Shown piece after piece: positions 12,136 through 22,485 of a stretch of 64,000 nt of DNA. The DNA lies in the NCBI GenBank assembly GCA_009911065.1, contig QXWR01000001.1, positions 62,001 through 126,000 of the forward strand. Reading direction: 5' to 3'. A program made the position numbers and the translations under genes. The notes under the pieces were generated by a model. It made no database searches. It was given only the letters and a program-made list of their open reading frames with translations, and had not been told where the DNA came from. The DNA is from Clostridiaceae bacterium. Its GTDB lineage: Bacteria > Bacillota > Clostridia > Lachnospirales > Lachnospiraceae. Each line of letters starts with the position of its first letter. Position 1 is the first letter of the stretch.

Positions 12136-14550
12136 ATGGACAAAGTATTGTATGATTTAATGGATTGGGCGGCGATTGAGGAGCTGGTGTATTCGGAGGC
12201 AGCTGAGCCTCAGAATCTGCTGGGTCCCCATTTGGTGGAAGAAGGTCTGCTGATTCAGGCATTTATTCCCACCGCAGTTTCTATGACCGTGAAGCTTTCC
12301 GGCACAGGGAAAGAGTATCCCATGGAGATGCAGGATGAGGCAGGCTTTTTTGCCCTTTTGCTGCAGCGGAAGAATCTGGCAGATTACACCTATTTGGTGA
12401 CTTATGACAATGGAAGCCAGGAAGAGATTCGGGACCCTTATGCGTTTGGAAACCAGTACAGTGAAAGTGAACTGAAAAAGTTTGAGTCAGGCATTTATTA
12501 TGATGTCTATAAGAAGATGGGCGCACATCCCATGGAGATAAAAGGTGTGAAGGGAGTATTTTTCTCAGTGTGGGCGCCCTGTGCCATGCGGGTCAGTGTG
12601 GTAGGTGAGTTTAACCGTTGGGACGGAAGACGCCATCCCATGAAGCGTTTGGGAGATTCTGGTGTGTATGAGCTGTTCATTCCGGGAATTGAAGAGGGAG
12701 CTATCTATAAATACGAGATTAAGAACCGAAAGGGAGAACCAATGTTAAAGGCAGATCCCTACGGGAATTTTGCGGAACTCCGGCCGAACAATGCTTCTGT
12801 TGTGTGGGATATTGGAAAGTTTCAATGGACAGACGATTCATGGATGAATGAACGGAAAAAGACGGATTCCAAGACAAAGCCTATGGCGATTTACGAGCTG
12901 CACTTAGGTTCCTGGATTCGGAAGCCGATTTCTGTGGATGAGGAAGGCAAGGAGATTATTGGATCTGAATTTTATAATTACCGGGAGATTGCGCCCAGGC
13001 TGTCGGATTATGTGAAGGAGATGGGATATACCCATGTAGAGTTGATGCCAGTGATGGAGCACCCTCTGGATGCTTCCTGGGGCTATCAGGTGACTGGGTA
13101 TTATGCGCCTACCAGCCGGTACGGCACGCCGGATGATTTTATGTATTTTATGAACTATCTCCATGAACAGGGGATTGGAGTGATTTTAGACTGGGTTCCT
13201 GCCCACTTCCCAAGAGATGCTTATGGAATGGCTTGCTTTGACGGCAGTTGTGTATATGAGCATCAGGACCCAAGACAAGGTTCTCATCCTCACTGGGGTA
13301 CGCTGATTTACAATTACGGGCGTCCGCAGGTAAAGAACTTCCTGATTGCCAACGCACTGTTTTGGGCAGAGCAGTATCATGCAGATGGAATCCGGATGGA
13401 TGCAGTGGCATCCATGCTGTATCTGGATTATGGCAAGAATGACGGAGAGTGGGTGGCCAACATTTACGGCGGCCATGAGAACCTGGAAGCAGTGGAATTT
13501 TTGAAACACCTAAATTCCGTGTTTAAGGGAAAGAAAAATGGCGCGGTTATCATTGCAGAAGAGTCAACTGCATGGCCGCAGATTACTGGCGATGTAAAGG
13601 ATAATGGACTGGGATTTGACTATAAGTGGAATATGGGATGGATGAATGATTTCACTGGTTACTTAAAGTACGATCCTTATTTCCGAAATCACCATTATGG
13701 GGAATTGACTTTTAGCATGTTGTACGCTTACAGTGAGGACTTTGTGCTGGTATTTTCCCATGACGAGGTAGTACACGGCAAATGCTCTATGCTGTGTAAG
13801 ATGCCGGGAGATACCTATGAAGCCAAAGCCAATAATCTGCGGGCAGCATATGGTTTTATGTATGGGCATCCAGGGAAAAAGCTTTTGTTCATGGGACAGG
13901 AATACGGGCAGGTTTCGGAATGGAATGAAAATGAAGAGCTGCCTTGGCATGTGCTGGAATATCCGGTTCACAAGAATATTCAGGAATATGTAAAAGCTCT
14001 CAATGAATTGTATCGGACTCAGCCTGCATTGTATCAGAGAGACTTTTATCCAGATGGATTTGAGTGGGTGAACTGTTCCAGAAGTCAGGACAATATTGTG
14101 TCATTTTTGCGAAAGACTGAGAAACCGGAAGAAACATTGCTCTTTATCTGTAACTTTGCCCCAGTGGAGCATGAGAAGTTCCAGGTAGGAGTTCCGTTCT
14201 ATGGAAAGTTTAAAGAGATTCTCAACAGTGACGCAGAAGTTTATGGCGGCAGTGGAAAAGGGAATCCCCGGGCCAAGACCTGCAAACAGGAAGAGTGGGA
14301 TGACCGGGACAATTCCCTTGTGATCGATCTTCCGCCTATGTGTACGCTGGTGTTCTCCTGCACGCCTATGCCAGAGCCTAAGAAAGTGGTTGTGGGGAAG
14401 ACAGAGGCAGGGAAGAAAGAGGAAGGAAAAAAGGACGGAGAAGAAAAGAAGGCCAAAGGTGCAGGTACACAAATTGGTAAAGGCAGCAGAATTGTAAATA
14501 AAAAAGGAAGCATAGCTAAAAACCCGAAGGTGAGAAAAGGGAAAAAGTAA
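12136..14550 (+). CDS. glgB: 1,4-alpha-glucan branching enzyme with a basic C-terminal tail
   Basis: Glycogen branching enzyme (GH13). 804 aa, start ATG behind AAAGGGGG. Domains: N-terminal region, CBM48 around 125-225 (VFFSVWAPCAMRVSVVGEFN), the catalytic barrel about 255-610, and a C-terminal beta domain to about 740. Seen: the nucleophile motif DGIRMDAV, the acid IIAEES, and FSHDEVVHGK with the conserved His-Asp. Most homologues end near residue 740. Here a ~60-residue Lys/Gly/Glu-rich, low-complexity tail follows. No other glycogen gene is adjacent. Confidence 0.93.
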   Translation: MDKVLYDLMDWAAIEELVYSEAAEPQNLLGPHLVEEGLLIQAFIPTAVSMTVKLSGTGKEYPMEMQDEAGFFALLLQRKNLADYTYLVTYDNGSQEEIRDPYAFGNQYSESELKKFESGIYYDVYKKMGAHPMEIKGVKGVFFSVWAPCAMRVSVVGEFNRWDGRRHPMKRLGDSGVYELFIPGIEEGAIYKYEIKNRKGEPMLKADPYGNFAELRPNNASVVWDIGKFQWTDDSWMNERKKTDSKTKPMAIYELHLGSWIRKPISVDEEGKEIIGSEFYNYREIAPRLSDYVKEMGYTHVELMPVMEHPLDASWGYQVTGYYAPTSRYGTPDDFMYFMNYLHEQGIGVILDWVPAHFPRDAYGMACFDGSCVYEHQDPRQGSHPHWGTLIYNYGRPQVKNFLIANALFWAEQYHADGIRMDAVASMLYLDYGKNDGEWVANIYGGHENLEAVEFLKHLNSVFKGKKNGAVIIAEESTAWPQITGDVKDNGLGFDYKWNMGWMNDFTGYLKYDPYFRNHHYGELTFSMLYAYSEDFVLVFSHDEVVHGKCSMLCKMPGDTYEAKANNLRAAYGFMYGHPGKKLLFMGQEYGQVSEWNENEELPWHVLEYPVHKNIQEYVKALNELYRTQPALYQRDFYPDGFEWVNCSRSQDNIVSFLRKTEKPEETLLFICNFAPVEHEKFQVGVPFYGKFKEILNSDAEVYGGSGKGNPRAKTCKQEEWDDRDNSLVIDLPPMCTLVFSCTPMPEPKKVVVGKTEAGKKEEGKKDGEEKKAKGAGTQIGKGSRIVNKKGSIAKNPKVRKGKK

Positions 14551-14554
14551 GAAA

Positions 14555-14577
14555 TCATAAATCATAAATCATAAATC
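14555..14577. repeat. Short tandem repeat of ATCATAA
   Basis: Three near-perfect copies of the 7-8 bp unit ATCATAA(A) immediately after the glgB stop codon. No role is evident. Confidence 0.6.
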
Positions 14578-14580
14578 CAT

Positions 14581-14625
14581 AAGAACCCCCATCCACTGGC
14601 TTTCAAACAGCAGATGGGGGTTCTT
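14581..14625. terminator. Bidirectional terminator between glgB and pyrC
   Basis: AAGAACCCCCATC (14581-14593) pairs perfectly with GATGGGGGTTCTT (14613-14625) around a 19-nt loop. The stem lies between two convergent genes and has A/T-rich ends on both sides. Confidence 0.85.
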
Positions 14626-14643
14626 ATTGGTTGCGGATCTGGT

Positions 14644-15936
14644 TCAATGGTTTTCGTAAACAATCTTTCCGTCACAAATCGTATATTTTACCATTCCAAA
14701 CAACCTGGTTCCCACAAAAGGAGAATTGGAGGATTTGGAGCTAAAGTCCGTGACCGTCCACAGTTCATTGGGATCAAAAATCACCAAATCCGCGTCAGAG
14801 CCAGGAGCCAGAAAACCTTTATTTAAACGGTAGAGTCGGGCTGGATTGAGACTCATTTTTTCCATCAGCTGAACCATGGACAGATAGCCAGGGTGGACCA
14901 GGTTTGTAATTGCCAGAGCCAAAGCGGTTTCCAGACCGATAATCCCGCTGGGAGCCTCGGTCAGGGGGCGGGCTTTCTCTTCGGCACTGTGGGGGGCATG
15001 GTCTGTGGCAATCAAATCAATGGTGCCATCCAAAAGGCCGTGTAAAATCGCTTCCCGGTCCAGTTCTGTGCGCAAAGGAGGATTCATCTTTGCCAGAGAA
15101 CCGTGTTTTAAGACTGCAGACTCATCCAGGGAAAAGTGATGGGGAGTGACCTCTGCCATGACAGGAGCGCCCAGCTGTTTGGCCAGCCTTACCATGGCAA
15201 CGGAATTGCGGGAACTGATGTGCTGAATATCAACTGTAGCGCCTGTGTGAAGGGCCAGCATACAGTCTCGCGCCACCATAATATCTTCTGCCAGAGCAGG
15301 AGAGCCACCAATGTCCAACTGATGAGATACATCTCCTTGGTTGATGCCATTGTTTTCAATAAAGGAAGGGTCTTCTTCATGGAAACTTAAAGGAACGTTC
15401 AAACGTACAGCCTCTTCCATGGCCTGTTTTACCAGAACGGCATCTTTTAAGGGAAGGCCATCGTCTGTAAAACCAACGGCTCCATGACTTTTTAAAAGTT
15501 CCATGTCTGTCAGCTCTTCCCCCTTCATGCCTAAGGTGATGGCAGCAGCAGAGAGAACATGGATTTTCGTTTTCTTTCCTTCTTCCAGCACATATTCCAA
15601 AGTTGCCGGATTATCAACAGGAGGTTTTGTGTTGGCCATACAGACAACTGTGGTAAAGCCGCCTTTTGCGGCTGCCTGTGCTCCGGTCTGTATATCTTCT
15701 TTGTAGGTAAGTCCTGGGTCCCGGAAATGTACATGGACATCAATAAGTCCTGGGGCGACCACCAGGCCGTCGGCATTGATGATCTGGTCTGTTGGTCCAG
15801 GCAGAAGTCTGGCCGGACATTCCGGAGCTTTTCCCGGACCGACGGCAAGGATTTTGCCTTTGTCAATAATCAGGTCCATTACTGCGTCGGTTCCGGTTTT
15901 CGGGTCAATAACTCTGCCTTTTTGAATAAAAATCAT
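14644..15936 (-). CDS. pyrC: Dihydroorotase (class I type)
   Basis: 430 aa. Zn-dependent cyclisation of carbamoyl aspartate to dihydroorotate in pyrimidine synthesis. Metal-binding motif DVHVHFRDPG near residue 60, TTVVCMANTKP, and IATDHAPHSAEEK with the catalytic Asp. It is not beside other pyr genes here. A ThrE-type pair lies upstream on the same strand, 38 nt away, so a shared transcript is possible. Confidence 0.95.
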   Translation of the reverse strand: MIFIQKGRVIDPKTGTDAVMDLIIDKGKILAVGPGKAPECPARLLPGPTDQIINADGLVVAPGLIDVHVHFRDPGLTYKEDIQTGAQAAAKGGFTTVVCMANTKPPVDNPATLEYVLEEGKKTKIHVLSAAAITLGMKGEELTDMELLKSHGAVGFTDDGLPLKDAVLVKQAMEEAVRLNVPLSFHEEDPSFIENNGINQGDVSHQLDIGGSPALAEDIMVARDCMLALHTGATVDIQHISSRNSVAMVRLAKQLGAPVMAEVTPHHFSLDESAVLKHGSLAKMNPPLRTELDREAILHGLLDGTIDLIATDHAPHSAEEKARPLTEAPSGIIGLETALALAITNLVHPGYLSMVQLMEKMSLNPARLYRLNKGFLAPGSDADLVIFDPNELWTVTDFSSKSSNSPFVGTRLFGMVKYTICDGKIVYENH

Positions 15937-15974
15937 TGTGTGTGTCCTCCATTGGTAGGTGAAAAAATAACAGT

Positions 15975-16409
15975 TCAGATGGTTTTAAGGTGAAACCATT
16001 TTTCCGGAAGTTCAAATACAACCACGATTCCCAGAACAATCGCCACTGCAGCTTTTACTGCCCCATAGCCGGTTTCCAGGGCCAGCTGCAGCTGGTTGGT
16101 TATGGTGTAGTAGGCGGCCCAGTATATTCCGGCTCCGGGAACCAGGGGAAAGATTCCGGAGATTAAAAATAAGGTGGCAGGGCAGCGTTTGCGGACAGCA
16201 AACCATCGGGACAGAACAATAATTACCACTGTGGCGCAGAAGGTGGCGATAGTAGCTGTAGTGCCAGGAAGGGTACACAGATAGACCAGCCAGCCAATGC
16301 CGCCAATCAGTCCGCAGTAAGTATAATAACGGACGGGAACACCAAACAGCAGGGAAAAACCTACAGTTCCTGCAGATGCTGCCAGCACTTGGAGAATAAG
16401 TTGAATCAT
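15975..16409 (-). CDS. ThrE-type exporter small subunit (DUF3815-like)
   Basis: 144 aa with four or five membrane helices over nearly the whole length, including GTVGFSLLFGVPVRYYTYCG, which matches the small half of two-component threonine/serine exporters. ATG behind AAAGGAG. It follows the large subunit on the same strand after 59 nt. The substrate is inferred from the family only. Confidence 0.8.
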   Translation of the reverse strand: MIQLILQVLAASAGTVGFSLLFGVPVRYYTYCGLIGGIGWLVYLCTLPGTTATIATFCATVVIIVLSRWFAVRKRCPATLFLISGIFPLVPGAGIYWAAYYTITNQLQLALETGYGAVKAAVAIVLGIVVVFELPEKWFHLKTI

Positions 16410-16468
16410 AATCAGACTCCTTTTGGAGGATAATTAATAAGTAAAAGTTTTTTTGCAGCACATGGGAC

Positions 16469-17260
16469 TTACAGGAGCATACCGCCAGTGACGGTGTTGT
16501 AAAGGGTCATCATAAATCCAACTCCCATAGCAATACACAAGAAAACAAGAATGGCATCCAGCATACGGACCGAGCCAGAGATATAGTCTCCGTCCGCCAT
16601 ATCTCGTATGCCGTTGGTAAAGGCAACTCCTGGAACCATAATGATGATTCCGCCTACCAGCATGGATTCCAGATGGGTTCCCAGGTGGAAGCGGTAACAG
16701 AGAATGCTTAGGAATGTTACCAAGGCGCTTCCTAAAATATTACAGAGAATTTTGGAAAAATGGGGTTTGCCAAGTTTCAGCAAATACAAATAAAGGAGAA
16801 TGCCAATTCCTGCGGTACACAATGCGTCCTGCAAACCTCCTCCAAAAAGGTGGCTGAAACATGCGCCGGAAAATCCGGCGGCAACAATTTGAAGCTTTTC
16901 CGGAAACTCGGGCATTTGTTGGATTCGTTTTAATTCTTCCTGAACTTGTTTGATTGTGTAAGCGCCGCTTTCAATCTGGCGGGAGAGCTGATTGACTTCA
17001 GCTACCCGGCCCAGATTTGTACGGTTGACCGGAATCAGCAGTACCTTGGCAAACTGGGCTTCGTTTTCGTCCTCATTTCCAGAGGTGAGGAATATACCAT
17101 TGCTTAAAACAAAGGCGCTGGCAGAAGTAAGGCCAAAATGTTTGCAAATCCGGTAAATAGTATCTTCCACACGGAAGATCTCCGCGCCGTTTTCCAGGAG
17201 AAGTTTTCCGGCTTCCAGAGCAGCCAGGAGAACTTCTCGGTCTTGTCTTGAATGTTCCAT
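16469..17260 (-). CDS. ThrE-type exporter large subunit (DUF1212)
   Basis: 263 aa from ATG 17260, chosen because AAAAGGA lies about 12 nt upstream; an in-frame start at 17362 has no ribosome binding site. The N-terminal half is soluble and carries the family signature LLLENGAEIFRVEDTI. The C-terminal half has about five membrane helices. Together with the small subunit it would form a threonine/serine exporter-like complex. Confidence 0.82.
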   Translation of the reverse strand: MEHSRQDREVLLAALEAGKLLLENGAEIFRVEDTIYRICKHFGLTSASAFVLSNGIFLTSGNEDENEAQFAKVLLIPVNRTNLGRVAEVNQLSRQIESGAYTIKQVQEELKRIQQMPEFPEKLQIVAAGFSGACFSHLFGGGLQDALCTAGIGILLYLYLLKLGKPHFSKILCNILGSALVTFLSILCYRFHLGTHLESMLVGGIIIMVPGVAFTNGIRDMADGDYISGSVRMLDAILVFLCIAMGVGFMMTLYNTVTGGMLL

Positions 17261-17368
17261 AAAAACAAAAATCCTTTTCTTTATTTCCGCGGGCATCGAG
17301 CCAAGTGCCGTGTTTGCAGCGGGGTATTTGATTTGTAAAAATGGAAGGATTCCATTTGTCATTAGAGA

Positions 17369-18079
17369 TTAAAATATAAAAGCCTGACCTTCCTGGCGGA
17401 TTTCTGTGATTTTGTCCCGGTAATGTGTGGTACAATCCAGCTCTTTCAGGCGGCGGATTATGTCATAATCTTCCCAAAAGTGCATGGGAAGCACAGCTTT
17501 TGCCCCAACGATTTCCATAAATTCATGGATTCCCAAATAAAACCATTCTTCCTGTCTGCCATCTAAGGGCAGCATGGCCACATCTGGCACAAGTCCCAGG
17601 TTGTGAATCTTTTCCAGCTCTCTTCGGTAGCTGGCATCCATGTCGTTGTTCCATGCTTTTGATTCTCCCGTCCACTTCCAGTCGTTCAGATCGCCTGCAT
17701 GGTACAGGACTTTTCCATCATTTTCCACCAGAAAAGCAATTCCCTGATCCGTGGATTTAAAGGCAGTAATCTGGACGCCTCCCCCGTCGGGAAGAGAGAG
17801 GACTTTGCCGGAATCCATATATTCGGTTCTGCAAAAATGTTGTTCTGGTACCCGGTTCTGCCAGATATCGTCAGAAAGAATATAACGGATTTTGGGATGC
17901 TGCTCTGCCAGGTCAAAAATGTCCGGGGAGAAATGGTCGCCGTGACGATGGCTGACCAGTACCAGAAGATCTTTGTCTGGAGAGAGGACAGGCAGGGTAC
18001 CTTTTACATAATCAAACAGCAAATATAACTGTTCCAGTTCAATTAGGAAGCAGCTATGGTGAATATAAGTGATCTTCAT
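17369..18079 (-). CDS. MBL-fold metal-dependent hydrolase
   Basis: 236 aa. The metallo-beta-lactamase fold signature appears as SHRHGDHFS, with further ligands in YHAGDLNDW and LPMHFWEDYD. It resembles the UlaG-like L-ascorbate-6-phosphate lactonase superfamily, but substrate cannot be assigned. It lies just upstream of the exporter pair on the same strand, 108 nt from the chosen start of the large subunit. Confidence 0.8.
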   Translation of the reverse strand: MKITYIHHSCFLIELEQLYLLFDYVKGTLPVLSPDKDLLVLVSHRHGDHFSPDIFDLAEQHPKIRYILSDDIWQNRVPEQHFCRTEYMDSGKVLSLPDGGGVQITAFKSTDQGIAFLVENDGKVLYHAGDLNDWKWTGESKAWNNDMDASYRRELEKIHNLGLVPDVAMLPLDGRQEEWFYLGIHEFMEIVGAKAVLPMHFWEDYDIIRRLKELDCTTHYRDKITEIRQEGQAFIF

Positions 18080-18283
18080 AGAAAAGCCTCCGTTTCGTGT
18101 TTTCTCATTTCAGTTGTTAAGTATAGCACAGGAAGAATAAAAAAAACAATAAAATTTATCTTAACTTATATGGGAATGTGGAATGACTTTGCCAAAGCAT
18201 CTGACCAATAAGAAAAGACAGCAGATTCTCCCATGGAGTCTGCCGCCTTTTCATCCGAATTGTCTGGAGACTGCCAAAAGGTC

Positions 18284-18493
18284 TTACGACCGGGCATTCT
18301 CGTTTTGCATATAAAAGCTGATCAAATAAAGTCCGCACAGTCCTACCAGCCCGTAGATAATCCGGGAGAGCCAGCTCATGCCTCCAAAAAGGGAAGCGAC
18401 CAGGTTAAAATCAAAAAATCCGATAAGCCCCCAGTTTACTGCGCCGATAATAGCAAGGGTTAAAGCGGTGTAATCTAATGTTTTATTTCTCAT
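18284..18493 (-). CDS. DUF378 small membrane protein
   Basis: 69 aa from ATG 18493, with GGAGGTGAC directly upstream fixing the start. Two membrane helices with the family motif GAVNWGLIGFFDFNLVA and a glycine-rich turn. Function unknown. It stands downstream of potD on the same strand, 53 nt away. The 200 nt after it hold only an imperfect GC stem at 18221-18243 that could end this transcript. Confidence 0.85.
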   Translation of the reverse strand: MRNKTLDYTALTLAIIGAVNWGLIGFFDFNLVASLFGGMSWLSRIIYGLVGLCGLYLISFYMQNENARS

Positions 18494-18546
18494 ATTGTCA
18501 CCTCCATGACGGTAGTATGCACAGATGGAGACATAGTATACAAAAA

Positions 18547-19677
18547 TTAATTGGATTTTACTTCTTTCCAAAGATCATTGTAAATTTCGTCCGTTTCCTC
18601 TCCAAGATAGCGAAATACTTCACAATTATTCAGAGAATTTATGTCTGGAAATACGGATTTGTTGTTCTGCAAATCTGCATCTAACAGATCAAAAGCGCCT
18701 TTATTGGGAGTTGGATAGGTAATGTATTCAAAATTTGCTTTGGCTATTTCTGGACGGCAGAGAAAATCAATCCATTTTTCTGCATTTTCTTTATTTTTGG
18801 CATTTTTTGGAATCACCCAGGAATCCAGCCACAGATTCGTGCCTTCTTGGGGCAAAACATATTCCAGCTGATAATCCAGTCCTAAGTTTGCCACTTCTTC
18901 CTGAATGTACAGCATTTCTCCGGAATAAATCACTCCCACTGCAGCTTCTCCGCCGATCATCTTGTCCCGCACCTGATCGATCACATAAGCCTGAACCAAA
19001 GGCTTTTGGCTGATCAGATCCTGTTTGGCTTGCTCCAGCTCATCGGGATTTTCGCTGTTCATGGAAAAACCATTCTTTTTCAGAGCCACCATAAAGGCAT
19101 CCCGGACGCTGTCCTGCATCAGAATCTCACCGCTTAACTTTTCGTCCCAAAGATCGGCCCATTTAGAAGGCGGAGTCATACCCAGCTCTTCCAGACGTTT
19201 GGTATTATATAAAATACCCACCGTACCCCAGCAATAGGGTACAGAATATTTATTTTCCGGGTCAAATGCCTGGGACATTTCCATGTAAGCCGGGTCAATC
19301 TGGCTGATATTGGGAACATTGTCAAAATTAATTTCTGCCAAAAGGTCATTTTCCACCATTTTCTGAATCATATAATCCGATGGACAAACCACATCATAAG
19401 AAATTGCTCCGGCTTCTATAATAGGATACATTTCCTCATTGGTTTCAAACGGGTCATAAATCACCCGGATTCCGGTTTCTTCCTCAAACTGGGTGATTAC
19501 ATCTTCGTCAATATACTCTCCCCAGTTGTATACATACAGTTCATCAGAGCTGTTTTCACTGCTTTCCCTGTTGTCTGCAGTGGAAGTTCCCTCTGGGGAA
19601 GGACTGCTTTTGCAGCCAGACAACAAAGCAGCCAGTAAAACGGCGGCAAGACCATAAGTAATTCCTCTTTTTTTCAT
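18547..19677 (-). CDS. potD: Polyamine ABC transporter substrate-binding lipoprotein
   Basis: 376 aa. Lipoprotein signal peptide with lipobox LLSGC (Cys22), then a Ser-rich linker. The mature part has the PotD/PotF opening ELYVYNWGEYID and VCPSDYMIQKM. It binds spermidine/putrescine outside the membrane and delivers it to PotBC. It is the last gene of the regulator-potA-B-C-D operon. Confidence 0.92.
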   Translation of the reverse strand: MKKRGITYGLAAVLLAALLSGCKSSPSPEGTSTADNRESSENSSDELYVYNWGEYIDEDVITQFEEETGIRVIYDPFETNEEMYPIIEAGAISYDVVCPSDYMIQKMVENDLLAEINFDNVPNISQIDPAYMEMSQAFDPENKYSVPYCWGTVGILYNTKRLEELGMTPPSKWADLWDEKLSGEILMQDSVRDAFMVALKKNGFSMNSENPDELEQAKQDLISQKPLVQAYVIDQVRDKMIGGEAAVGVIYSGEMLYIQEEVANLGLDYQLEYVLPQEGTNLWLDSWVIPKNAKNKENAEKWIDFLCRPEIAKANFEYITYPTPNKGAFDLLDADLQNNKSVFPDINSLNNCEVFRYLGEETDEIYNDLWKEVKSN

Positions 19678-19713
19678 AATGTATTCCTCCTCATTTCCAT
19701 TTTAAAATATCTC

Positions 19714-20508
19714 TTATTTTTCTGCTTTTATCCGCGGCACAAAGTTGGTGATGATTAAAAGCGTCAGCACAACCAAAAAGATTACTGTGGACAAGGCATA
19801 CATAGATGGCCGGATTCCCCGGCGGACCTCACTGTAAATAAGGGTAGAGAGTGTATTAATGCCTGCCCCCTTTGTAAAATGGGTGATGATAAAATCATCC
19901 AGAGACATGGTGAAGGCCAGAAGAAAACCAGACAGCACTCCTGGAAGTATATCTGGAAACACCACCTTAAAAAAGGCATAAACCGGACCAGCGCCCAAAT
20001 CCATGGCAGCTTCGTAAGTAGACCGGCTGGTTTGCTTTAACTTGGGCATTACACTTAAAATCACATATGGAATATTAAAGGTAATGTGGGCAATTAATAT
20101 GGTCTTAAAACCGAGAGAAATCCCAAAAGCAATAAAAGCCAGCATAAGGGAGATTCCGGTTACAATATCCGCATTTAACATGGGAATGTTGGTAATGCCC
20201 ATAACGATTGTCCTGGGTACAGCTTTCATGCTGTTAATGGCAACAGAGGCTGCTACTCCGATGATTGTGGCAATCAATGCGGATAAAAAGGCAATCAGCA
20301 GCGTGTTATGGAGCGCTGCCATGATGTTTCGGCTGGCAAACATATCTGCATACCAGTTCAGGGTAAATCCTCCCCATTGGGTACGGGACTTGGAGGTGTT
20401 AAAGGACAAAACCATCATGGTGACAATCGGCGCATATAAAAAGACCATAATAAGTACCAGATAAAAGTCCTGCCAGGTTCGTTTTAAAAAATGTTGAAGA
20501 CGGTTCAT
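19714..20508 (-). CDS. potC: Polyamine ABC transporter permease PotC
   Basis: 264 aa, about six membrane helices, with the EAA-loop motif EAAMDLGAGPVYAFFKVVFP for contact with PotA. Its start overlaps the potB stop by one base (TGATG arrangement), indicating coupled translation. Confidence 0.92.
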   Translation of the reverse strand: MNRLQHFLKRTWQDFYLVLIMVFLYAPIVTMMVLSFNTSKSRTQWGGFTLNWYADMFASRNIMAALHNTLLIAFLSALIATIIGVAASVAINSMKAVPRTIVMGITNIPMLNADIVTGISLMLAFIAFGISLGFKTILIAHITFNIPYVILSVMPKLKQTSRSTYEAAMDLGAGPVYAFFKVVFPDILPGVLSGFLLAFTMSLDDFIITHFTKGAGINTLSTLIYSEVRRGIRPSMYALSTVIFLVVLTLLIITNFVPRIKAEK

Positions 20509-21320
20509 CAGAATGCACTCCCTTCTCCGTTTTTATCATATTTGGCTATGACAGCCATGCTGATTAAAATAAAGACCATCAACACCAAGGAGAGACCGGA
20601 ACCTAAATGCCAGTTGCTTCCTCTGGTAAATTCTTGTTCAATCACATTGCCGATCAGCAAAATCTTGCTGCCGCCAAGAAGGTTGGAGATGACAAAGGTG
20701 GTCAGGGCAGGGACAAAGACCATGGTGATGCCGCTAATCACTCCGGGAATGCTTAATGGAAGCCAGATTCGCACCAATATCTGCATGGAATTTGCTCCCA
20801 GATCTCTTGCTGCATGGATGATGTCATCATCAATTTTACACAGCACATTGTAAATAGGCAGCACCATAAAGGGCAGAAAGTTGTAGACCATACCCAAAAT
20901 AATTGCGCCGGCTGTGTTGATCAGATTTTGGTTTGGCAGATGAAGGAAGGACAAAATCCCATTGATCACTCCGTTTTTCTCCAAAAGGGTCTGCCATGCC
21001 ATGGTGCGGAGCAGAAAGTTCATCCACATAGGCAGAATGAAAATAAATACGATAAAACTTCCCCGTCCGACTCCGCGGTTCCGCAAAATCATAGCCAAAG
21101 GATAGGCCAGAGCCAGACATACGACGGTGCTTGCCAGTGACAGCCATAGAGAAAGCCAAAGGGCTTTTTGGTGCTCTGGTGTTCCAATGGAAGTTACATT
21201 GGCTAACGTAAAGATTCCGTCCCGGTCCGTCAGTCCATAATAGATAATCAGCCCCAAAGGAATGAGGATAAATCCTGCCATCCAGATCAGGTAGGGGGCG
21301 GCTAACAGTTTTTTACTCAT
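20508..21320 (-). CDS. potB: Polyamine ABC transporter permease PotB
   Basis: 270 aa from ATG 21320. The start overlaps the potA stop codon by 8 nt, and GAGGAGG lies about 12 nt upstream. About six membrane helices; the EAA loop appears as [20 protein letters not shown]. Partner permease of PotC. Confidence 0.92.
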   Translation of the reverse strand: MSKKLLAAPYLIWMAGFILIPLGLIIYYGLTDRDGIFTLANVTSIGTPEHQKALWLSLWLSLASTVVCLALAYPLAMILRNRGVGRGSFIVFIFILPMWMNFLLRTMAWQTLLEKNGVINGILSFLHLPNQNLINTAGAIILGMVYNFLPFMVLPIYNVLCKIDDDIIHAARDLGANSMQILVRIWLPLSIPGVISGITMVFVPALTTFVISNLLGGSKILLIGNVIEQEFTRGSNWHLGSGLSLVLMVFILISMAVIAKYDKNGEGSAF

Positions 21321-22389
21321 TGACTCCCACTGCCTCCTCATCTTCTGAAGCTGGTTTGTTCATAATCTGAATGTCAAAGGGATCTACATGGATTCCTACT
21401 TCTTTTCCAACGGGACAAAGATCTGTGCTGTGGACCAGCCATTCAAAGCCGTCAGGGGTGGTTACCTCCATTTCGTAGTGAACGCCCTTAAAAATCAGAT
21501 GGGTGCATACGCCTGTGAGAGTTCCGGCAGACGGGTCCACCAAATCAATATCCTCAGGACGGATGACCACATCCACTGGGCGGTTGGTGCCAAAACCTTT
21601 ATCCACACAGGGAAAACGGGAACCAAAAATTTCAACCAATTCATCCCGGATCATAATTCCTGGAACAATATTGCTTTCCCCGATAAAATCGGCCACAAAA
21701 GCATTTTCCGGCTCATTGTAGATCTGTTCCGGGGTTCCCATCTGCTGAATATAACCCTGGTTCATAACCACAATGGTATCAGACATAGTCAGGGCTTCTT
21801 CCTGATCATGGGTGACATAGATAAAAGTAATGCCCAGCTCATTTTTCAGGCGTATCAGCTCGTACTGCATATCCTGACGGAGTTTTAAGTCCAAAGCGCC
21901 TAAAGGTTCATCCAGAAGCAGCACACGGGGTTCATTGACAATGGCCCGGGCAATGGCAATCCGCTGCTGCTGGCCGCCGCTTAGAGAGGTGACTGAACGG
22001 GTTTCGTAACCGTCTAAATTCACCAGTTTTAAGGCATAGCGGATTTTATCCTGAATGTAAGCTTTGGACTTGCCTTTGATTTTCAGCCCGAAAGCAATAT
22101 TTTCAGCGATGTTCATGTGGGAGAACAGGGCATATTTCTGAAATACGGTGTTTAACTGACGTTTGTTGGGAGGAATTTTGCTGATGTCTTCCCCGTCAAA
22201 AATCACCTGTCCCTGATCTGCAGTCTCAAAGCCGCCGATTATCCGCAAAGTGGTGGTTTTGCCGCAGCCGCTTGGACCCAGCAGGGTCACAAAGGTATTT
22301 TCTGCCACGGCAAGATTCAGGTCGTCTAAGACCAGAGTTCCGTCGAAACTTTTGGTAATATTTTTTAAATCAATCAAGGGCTGGTTCAT
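21313..22389 (-). CDS. potA: Polyamine ABC transporter ATPase
   Basis: 358 aa. Walker [10 protein letters not shown], signature [14 protein letters not shown], Walker [13 protein letters not shown] and the switch His in [11 protein letters not shown]-terminal TOBE-like regulatory domain begins near residue 240. It energises import by PotBC. It sits 96 nt downstream of the regulator gene. Confidence 0.95.
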   Translation of the reverse strand: MNQPLIDLKNITKSFDGTLVLDDLNLAVAENTFVTLLGPSGCGKTTTLRIIGGFETADQGQVIFDGEDISKIPPNKRQLNTVFQKYALFSHMNIAENIAFGLKIKGKSKAYIQDKIRYALKLVNLDGYETRSVTSLSGGQQQRIAIARAIVNEPRVLLLDEPLGALDLKLRQDMQYELIRLKNELGITFIYVTHDQEEALTMSDTIVVMNQGYIQQMGTPEQIYNEPENAFVADFIGESNIVPGIMIRDELVEIFGSRFPCVDKGFGTNRPVDVVIRPEDIDLVDPSAGTLTGVCTHLIFKGVHYEMEVTTPDGFEWLVHSTDLCPVGKEVGIHVDPFDIQIMNKPASEDEEAVGVNE

Positions 22390-22485
22390 AGTGTGGCTCC
22401 TCCTGTGTATGTGAAAGGTTATGGTTCATCAGGCTGTTTGGATGAAATTTTTATAAAATGCGAACCATAACAGATTAGAAACTTG

